From contig CABRNK010000002.1 of NCBI GenBank assembly GCA_902472305.1, positions 62,001 through 126,000 of the forward strand: a stretch of DNA of 64,000 bases, read 5' to 3'. Positions 16,060 to 23,418 of this stretch are shown in pieces. The notes beneath the pieces are model-generated. The model saw only the letters and a program-made list of their open reading frames with translations, did not search any database and was not told the origin of the DNA. Numbering within the stretch: position 1 is the stretch's first letter; each line of letters opens with the position of its first letter. The position numbers and the translations under genes are program-made. Origin of the DNA: Hominenteromicrobium sp900549945 (lineage in GTDB: Bacteria; Bacillota; Clostridia; Oscillospirales; Acutalibacteraceae).

Positions 16060-17094
16060 ATGATCGAGGTCAAAAACCTCACCAAGCGCTACGGTGCAAA
16101 CATCGCGCTGGACAAGGTCAGCTTCACGGTTGAAGAGGGCACGATCGTCGGCTTCCTTGGGCCGAACGGCGCCGGCAAATCGACGACCATGAATATCATT
16201 ACGGGCTACCTTTCCGCTACGAGCGGTTCGGTAACGGTTCAGGGCAAAAACACGCTCGAAAACCCGAACGAGGTCAAGAAGCTGATCGGCTACCTGCCGG
16301 AAATGCCGCCGCTTTATCTCGACATGACGGTCAAGGAGTACCTGAACTTCATGTACGAGCTCAAGGGCGTCAAGCTCGACCGCCAGCAGCACATCGGCGA
16401 GATCTGCCGCCTGACGAAGATCGACAATGTATTCAACCGCCTTGTGGGCAACCTTTCAAAGGGCTACAAGCAGCGCGTCGGCATCGCGCAGGCGCTGCTC
16501 GGCAACCCGCCCGTCCTCATTCTGGACGAGCCGACCGTCGGCCTTGACCCGAAGCAGATTATCGAGATCCGCAACCTGATTAAGAGCCTCGGCAAAAGCC
16601 ACACGATCATTCTCTCCTCGCACATTCTGCCCGAGGTGCAGGCGGTCTGCGAACGCGTGATCGTCATCAACAACGGCCGCCTCGTGGCCGACGGCGCAAC
16701 CGACTCCCTTGCGCACGACCTCTCCGCGGAGCACCGCCTGATCGCCCGCATCGAGGGTCCGGAAAACGATGTGGTGGCGGCTATTCGCACGCTCGAGCAC
16801 ATCGAGGAGGTCTATTCGCTCGGCGAAAAGGAGCCGGGCGTGTTCGAGGTCTCGATCGAGGCGAAGGCCGGCTACGACCTGCGCCGCAACCTCTTTGCGC
16901 TTCTCACCCGCAAGGGCTGGCCGCTGCTCGCGCTCAAAAATACGGACCTCACGCTCGAGGAGGTATTCCTCCAGCTCACAAGCAGCGACGCCGCCCATAT
17001 CCGCCATGAGGAGGATGACGAGAGCACGGCGGTCATCACGGAGGATGATATGGAGTTTGAGGAAACGGAAAACAAGGAGGAAGCGGAGAAATGA
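16060..17094 (+). CDS. ABC transporter ATP-binding protein (GldA-like)
   Basis: 344 residues from ATG at 16060; the open frame extends upstream through the leader but has no other usable start. Walker A is GPNGAGKS (residues 36-43), the signature is NLSKGYKQRVG, Walker B is VLILDEP, and the switch His is in ILSSHIL. After about residue 225 there is an acidic extension of about 120 residues ending EETENKEEAEK, as seen in ATPases of ABC-2/GldA type. Its stop overlaps the permease start (ATGA). It energises the complex encoded by the next three genes; the substrate is unknown. Confidence 0.92.
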   Translation: MIEVKNLTKRYGANIALDKVSFTVEEGTIVGFLGPNGAGKSTTMNIITGYLSATSGSVTVQGKNTLENPNEVKKLIGYLPEMPPLYLDMTVKEYLNFMYELKGVKLDRQQHIGEICRLTKIDNVFNRLVGNLSKGYKQRVGIAQALLGNPPVLILDEPTVGLDPKQIIEIRNLIKSLGKSHTIILSSHILPEVQAVCERVIVINNGRLVADGATDSLAHDLSAEHRLIARIEGPENDVVAAIRTLEHIEEVYSLGEKEPGVFEVSIEAKAGYDLRRNLFALLTRKGWPLLALKNTDLTLEEVFLQLTSSDAAHIRHEEDDESTAVITEDDMEFEETENKEEAEK

Positions 17095-17798
17095 AAGCGA
17101 TATTCAAAAGAGAGCTGAAGGCGTATTTCGCTTCGCCGGTCGGCTACGTCGTTGTGGCGGCACTGCTCGCCCTGTACGGCTTTTTCTACTATCAGGTGAT
17201 GATGATCGGCTCCAGCTCCTACATCGGTCAGGTGTTCAGCACGATGTTCATGTTCAGCATGATGATTATGCCGATCATCACGATGCGCAGCATGAGCGAC
17301 GAGCGCAAGAATAAGACGGATCAGGCGCTTCTGACCGCGCCGGTCAGCGTTACCTCGATCGTGCTCGGCAAATTCCTCGCGGCGTTCGGCGTCTATTTCG
17401 TCGCGAACACGCTGGCGCTCCTGCCCGCGCTCACGATCAGCCTCTTCGCCTCTGCGTTTCCGTGGGGCATTCTGATCGGCAACTATATCGGCACGCTGCT
17501 GTACGGCGCGGCGATGATCTCCATCGGCGTCTTTATCTCCAGCTTGACCGTCAGTCAGGTCATCGCGGCCATCGGCACCTTTGTCATCGCCGTGCTCCTG
17601 ATGTTTGTCGATCAGATCGCTTCGGCGCTTTCGGGCAACATCATCGGCACGATCATCACGTGGATCTCGTTCACCGCGCGCTATGACACCTTCACGCAGG
17701 GAATTTTCAGCATTTCAAGCTGCGTGTACTTCATCAGCGTGGCTGCGGTGTTCGTGTTCCTGACCGCCCGCAAGGTGGAAAGCCGCCGCTGGAACTAA
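17091..17798 (+). CDS. ABC-2 type permease (GldF-like)
   Basis: 235 residues, starting MKAIFKRELKAYFASPVGYV, the typical beginning of ABC-2 exporter permeases. Six hydrophobic segments are visible. The motif TMRSMSDERKNKTDQALLTA after the second helix is characteristic of GldF and NosY-like permeases. It overlaps the ATPase gene by four bases. Together with the ATPase, the GldG-like protein and the DUF4340 protein it forms a widespread bacterial ABC unit; in Bacteroidetes the GldFG pair is linked to gliding, but Clostridia do not glide, so another role applies. Confidence 0.9.
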   Translation: MKAIFKRELKAYFASPVGYVVVAALLALYGFFYYQVMMIGSSSYIGQVFSTMFMFSMMIMPIITMRSMSDERKNKTDQALLTAPVSVTSIVLGKFLAAFGVYFVANTLALLPALTISLFASAFPWGILIGNYIGTLLYGAAMISIGVFISSLTVSQVIAAIGTFVIAVLLMFVDQIASALSGNIIGTIITWISFTARYDTFTQGIFSISSCVYFISVAAVFVFLTARKVESRRWN

Positions 17799-17813
17799 GG
17801 GAGGAGCAGAGAA

Positions 17814-19340
17814 ATGAGCAAGAAACCCAATCTGTCAGCGGTGAAGTCCGCAATGCACAAGGATAAATTCAAGCACGGCTCGATGGCCGTCGTCTTTACG
17901 GCGGTGTTTATCGCCATTATAATCGTCGTCAACATCCTCGTTTCGGCCCTTTCGGACCGTTTCCCCTCGATGAATTTTGACATGACGCTCGAGGGCCTCA
18001 ACACGCTGAGCGAGGAGGCCGTGGACGTTGCAAAGGGCATCGAAAGCGATACGACGATCTACATCATCGGCTCGGAGGACGCCGTGCGCGGCGACGAGGT
18101 CTACACGAGCTACGGCCTCCAGTACAGTCAGGTCGCAAATCTGGCCGACCGCCTGCAGGAGCTCAACAGTAAGATCAAGGTTGAGTTCATCGACCCGGAC
18201 CGCAACCCGACGTTCATCAGCCAGTATCCGGACGACAATCTGACGACCGGCAAGGTGATGATCAGCTCGGAAAAGCGCAATAAGGTGCTTTCGGTCACCG
18301 ACCTGTTCAGCATCCAGCAGGATTCGACGACCGGGGAATACACCTATTATTCCAAGGTAGACGGCGCGCTCGCGAATGCGCTGTACCTCGTCAACCTCGA
18401 CACCGTTCCGGTTGTGGCGCTTGCAACGGGTCACGACGAGATGCTGGACGAGGAACAGAACCTCTCGTCCTTCACGGCGCTGCTCGAGGACAATAACTTT
18501 GAGGTCAAGACCTTCAACATCCTGCAGGAGGAGATCCCGGAGGACGCTTCGATGGTCTTTATCGGTACGCCGACGACGGATTACACGACCGAGGAGATCA
18601 AAAAGCTCGAGGCATTTATCAGCGACGAGGAGATGGCCTCCTCCCGCACCCTGTTCTTCACAACGTACCCGACGCAGAGCTGGGATTCCATGCCGAATCT
18701 CTCCACGTTCCTCGAGGAGTGGGGCCTCAAGCCGCAGAGCAGCGTGCTGATGGAAACCGATGCGGGCAATGTGCTGACGACGGGCGACGGCTCCGCCTCC
18801 CCGTATCTGTTCGCGAATGTTTCGGATGACGTCATGAGCGACACGTATGAGAATGTCGTCATGCCGTTCTCCGCGCCGGTCGAGCGCCTGTTCTCCGCAA
18901 ACAACGACATCGTGACGTACTCGGTCGTCGAGACGAGCGACACGGCCTATGCGGTGAGCGCGGATTCCGACGGCACGGAGGAAAATCCGGAAACCGGCAC
19001 GCACACGATCGTCGCCCTCTCGCAGAAGTACATGGACAATCAGGGCAAGATCACGGCGAATATCGTTGTGGACGGCAGCTCCGAGAGCCTGCTCTCCACC
19101 TTCATTGCGAACTCGACCTTCGGCAATAAGGCATTCACGACCGATTTTGTGAAGCTGCTGACAGGCACGTCGGACACGCGCATCGGCATCTCGGTCAGCC
19201 AGACGCAGACGAATACGAGGGATATCGCGGCCTCCGCGTCGGTCATCCAGTTTGTCGGCCTCATTGTCTTCACGGCGCTCGTGCCGATTGCCGTTCTGGC
19301 CGCCGGCCTCGTGATCTTCCTTAGAAGAAGACACCTGTAA
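17814..19340 (+). CDS. GldG-family ABC transporter auxiliary protein
   Basis: 508 residues. There is one N-terminal membrane helix (about residues 24-45, MAVVFTAVFIAIIIVVNILV), a large extracytoplasmic domain, and one C-terminal helix (about 480-502) followed by RRRHL. The extracytoplasmic part begins LEGLNTLSEEAVDVAKGIES and has the family pattern of a nucleotide-free sugar- or thiol-transferase-like fold (ATGHDEMLDEEQNLSSFTAL). It lies 15 bases after the permease with its own GGGAGG site. The partner role in an ABC-2 complex is inferred from context and family. Confidence 0.88.
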   Translation: MSKKPNLSAVKSAMHKDKFKHGSMAVVFTAVFIAIIIVVNILVSALSDRFPSMNFDMTLEGLNTLSEEAVDVAKGIESDTTIYIIGSEDAVRGDEVYTSYGLQYSQVANLADRLQELNSKIKVEFIDPDRNPTFISQYPDDNLTTGKVMISSEKRNKVLSVTDLFSIQQDSTTGEYTYYSKVDGALANALYLVNLDTVPVVALATGHDEMLDEEQNLSSFTALLEDNNFEVKTFNILQEEIPEDASMVFIGTPTTDYTTEEIKKLEAFISDEEMASSRTLFFTTYPTQSWDSMPNLSTFLEEWGLKPQSSVLMETDAGNVLTTGDGSASPYLFANVSDDVMSDTYENVVMPFSAPVERLFSANNDIVTYSVVETSDTAYAVSADSDGTEENPETGTHTIVALSQKYMDNQGKITANIVVDGSSESLLSTFIANSTFGNKAFTTDFVKLLTGTSDTRIGISVSQTQTNTRDIAASASVIQFVGLIVFTALVPIAVLAAGLVIFLRRRHL

Positions 19341-19367
19341 GCCGCACCCGAACAGAAAGGACCTGCC

Positions 19368-20855
19368 ATGAAGAAAACCACAAAAAATATCATTATCGCG
19401 CTGGCTGTGCTGGTCGTGCTCGGCGCGGCGGCAGCGGCGCTGATTCTGACGAGCCCCGCCGCCGATCCGGAGGAATCGAGCTCTTCTTCCGTTTCGAGCG
19501 AGACGCTGGACAAGCTGATCGACAAGGACATCGCAGATGTGCAGAAAGTTGCGATCAAAAACAGCGAAAGCGGTGAGGTGCTCACGCTTGTGCCGATCAA
19601 AAGCAGCGCGGACAGCGAGGCGAACGACGCCTTCACGGTGGAGGGCTGGGAGAACGAGGACGTGCTCACCTCCAACGTGATGACGCTCGCCAAGGCCTTC
19701 TACTCGATCACGCCGACGAAGGAGCTCGGCGCGGTGGAGGATCTCGCGGAATATGGCCTCAGCGGCAGCGGTGCCTATGAGGCGACCGTCACCTATACGG
19801 ACGGCAGTACGGATACGGTTCTCGTCGGCAGCGAAGCGGGCGAGACGTACGGCTGGTACATTCTCTACAACGATTCGGTTTACATCGCGCCGCTCTCAAC
19901 CTATCTGACGAAATCGAAGTACGACTTTGTCAACACGGCCGTGCTTGCGATTCCGGATCTGACGAGCGAGGACGACGAAGGCAACGAGACGACGCTGACG
20001 CCGGAGCTCGAGAGCCTGCACCTTTCGGGCACGAATTATCCCGAGGAGATCCAGCTCAACACGTCCGACGACGAGCTCCTGCTCTATGAGATCACCGAGC
20101 CGGTCTACGCCGGCGCGAGCTCCACGCGCATCGACAGCCTGCTCGAGCAGCTGCAGAATGTGACGGCGAGCGGCGTCGTGGCGGTGCAGGCGACCGAAGA
20201 GGATCTCGAGAAGCACGGCCTCGATGAGCCGAGCGCCATCGCTGAGTTTGAGCTCAACAATGAAAAGCACACGCTGCGCCTCGGCGACCGGACGGAGGGC
20301 ATCTACAGCCTGATGGTGGACGACAACAAGACGATCTATCTGATCGATGAGGCGAGCGTCGATTCTTGGGCGAACGCCTCCGTGTTCGAAATGCGCGACG
20401 GATTTATCCGCCTGCCGAACATCAAGAGCGTGGAGAAGCTGTCGGTTGAGGCCGATGACGGCACGGACGTCTACACCGTGGAGCGCACGCTCGACGAGGA
20501 GCGTTCGACCGAAACGAGCCCGTATTATGACATCACGAAGGTTACACTCGACGGCAAGGAGATCGATTACGACAACTACCAGCCGTTCTACCAGATGTGC
20601 CTCTCTGTCTCCGTCTTAAACGAGGAGATCCGCGAGCCGCAGGGCGAGCCGGCCCTCACGCTCCGCTACACCTATTTCGACGGCCGTGAAGAGGTTGTCA
20701 GCTTCTACAAGGATGCGAGCGCAGACCGCCGCTATATCGCCACGCTGAACGGCGAGGTGAGCGGCATCGTCCGTTCCACCGATGTGGAGAAGATCCTCGA
20801 GGCGAAGCCGGTTCTCGCACAGAACCAGCCGGTCGTCGCGGAGGACGAGGAATAA
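19368..20855 (+). CDS. DUF4340-domain membrane-anchored protein
   Basis: 495 residues. An N-terminal anchor (KNIIIALAVLVVLGAAAAAL) is followed by a Ser-rich linker (EESSSSSVSS) and a long acidic extracellular region with two related beta-rich repeats. YGLSGSGAYEATVTYTDGST and HGLDEPSAIAEFELNNEKHT are the typical DUF4340 motif, seen twice. It usually follows GldG-like genes, as here. Function is unknown. The C-terminus is acidic (PVVAEDEE). A terminator 18 bases after the stop closes the operon. Confidence 0.87.
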   Translation: MKKTTKNIIIALAVLVVLGAAAAALILTSPAADPEESSSSSVSSETLDKLIDKDIADVQKVAIKNSESGEVLTLVPIKSSADSEANDAFTVEGWENEDVLTSNVMTLAKAFYSITPTKELGAVEDLAEYGLSGSGAYEATVTYTDGSTDTVLVGSEAGETYGWYILYNDSVYIAPLSTYLTKSKYDFVNTAVLAIPDLTSEDDEGNETTLTPELESLHLSGTNYPEEIQLNTSDDELLLYEITEPVYAGASSTRIDSLLEQLQNVTASGVVAVQATEEDLEKHGLDEPSAIAEFELNNEKHTLRLGDRTEGIYSLMVDDNKTIYLIDEASVDSWANASVFEMRDGFIRLPNIKSVEKLSVEADDGTDVYTVERTLDEERSTETSPYYDITKVTLDGKEIDYDNYQPFYQMCLSVSVLNEEIREPQGEPALTLRYTYFDGREEVVSFYKDASADRRYIATLNGEVSGIVRSTDVEKILEAKPVLAQNQPVVAEDEE

Positions 20856-20872
20856 AGCACGAAAAATCCACG

Positions 20873-20904
20873 AAGGGCGCGGTTTTCCGCGTCCTTTTCC
20901 TTTT
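20873..20904 (+). terminator. Terminator of the ABC operon
   Basis: Ten-base-pair stem with one G-U pair (arms 20873-20882 and 20887-20896), TTTT loop, followed by TTCCTTTT. The next promoter starts nine bases later. Confidence 0.85.
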
Positions 20905-20912
20905 AAAAGGGC

Positions 20913-20941
20913 TTGCAAAATACAAAAGACCGTGGTATAAT
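20913..20941 (+). promoter_or_regulatory. Promoter of the rimP-nusA-infB operon
   Basis: TTGCAA (20913-20918), 17-base spacer, TATAAT (20936-20941). It is followed by a 130-base leader before rimP. Confidence 0.85.
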
Positions 20942-20967
20942 TCTTTATGGTAGATAGTAGGATGATG

Positions 20968-20994
20968 AAAGAGTGGGGCGACCCGCTCTTTTGT
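20968..20994 (+). promoter_or_regulatory. Leader hairpin upstream of rimP
   Basis: Ten-base-pair stem with one G-U pair (arms 20968-20977 and 20982-20991) and a GCGA tetraloop of the GNRA class, followed by TGTTTGT. It starts about 20 bases after the expected transcription start. Its place and form recall hairpins in front of rimP in other Firmicutes (from memory). It may work as an attenuator or as a protein-binding site; a GC-rich stretch with further pairing lies at 21014-21058. Confidence 0.55.
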
Positions 20995-21075
20995 TTGTAT
21001 TGCGGGCAGATGCTCCCCAGCAGCGCTAAGCGGCGCGGCCGGGGCGGTCGGCGCCGCGGGAAAGGATGGCGCGAT

Positions 21076-21570
21076 ATGGCCGAGGAAAAGAAAAAAAGGG
21101 GCAGCACAACGGACGTCGTGCGCGCGCTCGCGGCGCCGCTCGCGGCGGAGCTGGGCCTCACGCTGTGGGATGTGACGTTTACAAAGGAGGGCGCGGACTG
21201 GTACCTGCGCATCTTCATCGACAAGCCGGGCGGCGTTTCGATCGACGACTGCGTCGATATGACGCACGCCGTCAACCCTGTGCTCGACAGCGAGGACCCG
21301 ATCCCGCAGGAATACACGCTGGAGGTTTCCTCGCCCGGCATCAACCGGAAGCTGACGCGCCCCGAGCATTTCGAGGCGTTTTTGGAGGCGCCGGTGCACG
21401 TGAAGCTGATCCGCCCGCTGGAAAACGGCGTGCGCGAGCTCGAGGGCATTTTGATCGACGTGCTGGAGAACGGCGATTTTGAGATCATCACCGACGAGGA
21501 GACGACCGTGACGTTTACCAAAAAGGAGTGCGCGGCCGTCCACCTGATCGAGGATTACGACACAGAATAA
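21076..21570 (+). CDS. rimP: Ribosome maturation factor RimP
   Basis: 164 residues from ATG at 21076, with AAAGGA nine bases before. The open frame extends to 20947, but that part overlaps the leader hairpin and is rejected. RimP is needed for 30S maturation. The N-terminal domain has GLTLWDVTFTKEGADWYLRI and FIDKPGGVSIDDCVDMTHAV; YTLEVSSPGINRKLTRPEHF joins it to the SH3-like C-terminal domain. It is always next to nusA, as here. Confidence 0.95.
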   Translation: MAEEKKKRGSTTDVVRALAAPLAAELGLTLWDVTFTKEGADWYLRIFIDKPGGVSIDDCVDMTHAVNPVLDSEDPIPQEYTLEVSSPGINRKLTRPEHFEAFLEAPVHVKLIRPLENGVRELEGILIDVLENGDFEIITDEETTVTFTKKECAAVHLIEDYDTE

Positions 21571-21605
21571 GCGACAAGAATTTAAGAAGGCAGGGATTTG
21601 GAAAA

Positions 21606-22697
21606 ATGGCTAGAAAGGCAGTTCAGAAAAAGGAAAACAATGACGGCAAGGAGCTTTTTGAAGCGCTGAAGCTGCTCGAGGCGGAAAAGGGCATTCCGGT
21701 CGATTTTATGATCGATAAAATCAAGAAGGCGATCGTCACCGCCTGCAAGAACAGCTACGGCAACGAGGACGTCGTCATCGACATGGACCCCGAAAAGGGC
21801 CAGTTCGACGTTTTTCTGAGAAAGCAGATCGTCGAGACCGTGGAGGACCCGAACTGCGAGATCGCGCGGGAGATCGCCGCGCAGTATGACCCGCGCGCGG
21901 AAATCGGCGGCTTTGTGCGCCACCGGCTTGATACGAAGCAGTTCGGCCGCGTCGCCGCGCAGACGGCGCGCAACATCATCCGCCAGGGCATCCGCGACAG
22001 CGAACGCGGCCAGATGATGCAGGAGTTCAAGAGCCGCCATCAGGAGCTTGTCAGCGCCCTTGTGGAGCGCGTAGACCCGAAAACCGGCGCGCTTTCGCTC
22101 AAAATCGGCAAGGCCGAGGCGGTTCTGCCGAAGAGCGAGCAGGTCGGTACCGAGGACGTCCGCGAGGGCGATTTTGTGCAGGTCTACGTGGTGGACGTGA
22201 AGGAGACAGAAAAGGGCCCGAAGGCCATCATCTCCCGCACGCACCCCGATCTGATTCGCCGCCTGTTCGAAAAGGAGGTCCCCGAAATTTTCGACGGCAC
22301 GGTCGAGATCAAGGCCGTCGCCCGCGAGGCCGGCTCCAGAACGAAGATCGCTGTTTTGAGCCACAATCCGGACGTCGATGCGGTCGGCGCCTGCATCGGC
22401 ACCCGCGGCGCGCGCGTCACGGATATCGTCAACGAGCTCGGCGGCGAGAAGATGGATATCGTCGATTACAGCGAGGACCCGGGAAAGTTCATCGCCGCGG
22501 CGCTCGCGCCGGCGACGGTGCTCTCCGTGGAGCCTGCGGAGGACGGCTCGCGCACCTGCAAGGTCACGGTGCCGGACAGCCAGCTCTCCCTCGCGATCGG
22601 CAATAAGGGCCAGAACGCCCGCCTTGCCGCGAAGCTGACCGGCTGGAAGATCGACATCAAGCCGGAAAGCGGCTTCTTCGGCGAGGACGAGGCGTAA
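21606..22697 (+). CDS. nusA: Transcription termination/antitermination factor NusA
   Basis: 363 residues from ATG at 21606 (MARKAVQKKENNDGKELFEA); the in-frame upstream part overlaps rimP and lacks a start signal. Domains in order: RNA-polymerase-binding N-terminal domain (about 10-125), S1 (about 130-200, LVERVDPKTGALSLKIGKAE), KH1 (about 200-275, SRTHPDLIRRLFEKEVPEI) and KH2 (about 280-345, with GACIGTRGARV and LAIGNKGQNARLA). It has no acidic C-terminal repeats, which is normal in Firmicutes. Confidence 0.97.
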   Translation: MARKAVQKKENNDGKELFEALKLLEAEKGIPVDFMIDKIKKAIVTACKNSYGNEDVVIDMDPEKGQFDVFLRKQIVETVEDPNCEIAREIAAQYDPRAEIGGFVRHRLDTKQFGRVAAQTARNIIRQGIRDSERGQMMQEFKSRHQELVSALVERVDPKTGALSLKIGKAEAVLPKSEQVGTEDVREGDFVQVYVVDVKETEKGPKAIISRTHPDLIRRLFEKEVPEIFDGTVEIKAVAREAGSRTKIAVLSHNPDVDAVGACIGTRGARVTDIVNELGGEKMDIVDYSEDPGKFIAAALAPATVLSVEPAEDGSRTCKVTVPDSQLSLAIGNKGQNARLAAKLTGWKIDIKPESGFFGEDEA

Positions 22698-22738
22698 GCC
22701 CGGTTTTGCACCGCGCAGAAAGGAACGTGATTCAAAGG

Positions 22739-23044
22739 GTGAAGCAAAAGAAAATACCGCTCCGGATGTGTGCGGGCTGCGGCGAAATGAAGCCGAAAAA
22801 GGAGCTGGTCCGCGTCGTGCGCGCGCCCGTGAAGGAAGTGGACGGTGTGGAGACGGGCGGGGAGGTTTCGCTCGACCTGACCGGCCGAAAGCCGGGCCGC
22901 GGCGCCTATGTGTGCCGCGATCCCGAGTGCCTGAAAAAAGCGCAGAAGGCGCGGCGCATCGAGCGCGCGTTCTCCTGCCGCATCGGCGACGAGATATACG
23001 AGGCGATGTACGCGGAACTCTGCGCAGACGCAGAGAAGCGGTAA
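22739..23044 (+). CDS. rnpM: RNase P modulator RnpM (YlxR)
   Basis: About 101 residues from GTG at 22739 (MKQKKIPLRMCAGCGEMKPK). Alternative starts are GTG at 22727, which is too close to AAAGGA at 22719-22724, and TTG at 22706. The fold is marked by the CAGC pair and by RKPGRGAYVCRDPECL. YlxR was shown in B. subtilis to bind the RNase P RNA and modulate its activity. The nusA-ylxR-ylxQ-infB order is conserved. The exact start is uncertain. Confidence 0.9.
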   Translation: MKQKKIPLRMCAGCGEMKPKKELVRVVRAPVKEVDGVETGGEVSLDLTGRKPGRGAYVCRDPECLKKAQKARRIERAFSCRIGDEIYEAMYAELCADAEKR

Positions 23045-23058
23045 GGGAGGCGGTCGGC

Positions 23059-23409
23059 ATGCAGAAAGCGCTGGCCCTGCTCGGCCTTGCACGGCGCGCG
23101 GGAAAACTGCGCTACGGGTACGACACCGCGGCACAGGCGCTGCGCGGGGGCGAATGCCCGCTCGTGCTCGCTGCGGCGGACCTTTCGGATAAAACAAAAA
23201 AGAACGTGCGGTTTGAAGCGGAGCGCGCAAAGGCGGCGTTTTTTGAAACCGCGTTTACGATGGAGCAGATCTCGGCGGCCATCGGCAAAAAGACGGGCGT
23301 GCTCGCCGTCTGCGATGCCGGGTTCGCGGGGAAGCTGAAGCAGGAGCTTGGGGCTGCCGGTGAAAGTGAGAGGCGCGATGCCGTTTGCGCTTCAGATAAG
23401 GATAGGTGA
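23059..23409 (+). CDS. L7Ae-family ribosomal/K-turn binding protein (YlxQ-like)
   Basis: 116 residues from ATG at 23059, with GGGAGG upstream. It starts MQKALALLGLARRAGKLRYG, and PLVLAAADLSDKTKKNVRFE is the L7Ae/YlxQ pattern. Members of this family bind kink-turn RNA. It sits between rnpM and infB, the standard place. The last 20 residues after LKQELGAAGE are poorly conserved. Confidence 0.92.
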   Translation: MQKALALLGLARRAGKLRYGYDTAAQALRGGECPLVLAAADLSDKTKKNVRFEAERAKAAFFETAFTMEQISAAIGKKTGVLAVCDAGFAGKLKQELGAAGESERRDAVCASDKDR

Positions 23410-23418
23410 TGGTATATT

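Noticed and set aside
20947..21075. N-terminal extension of RimP containing a CLYC pair
   Set aside because: It overlaps the leader hairpin, lacks a binding site, and RimP homologues start at the MAEEKKK position or close to it.
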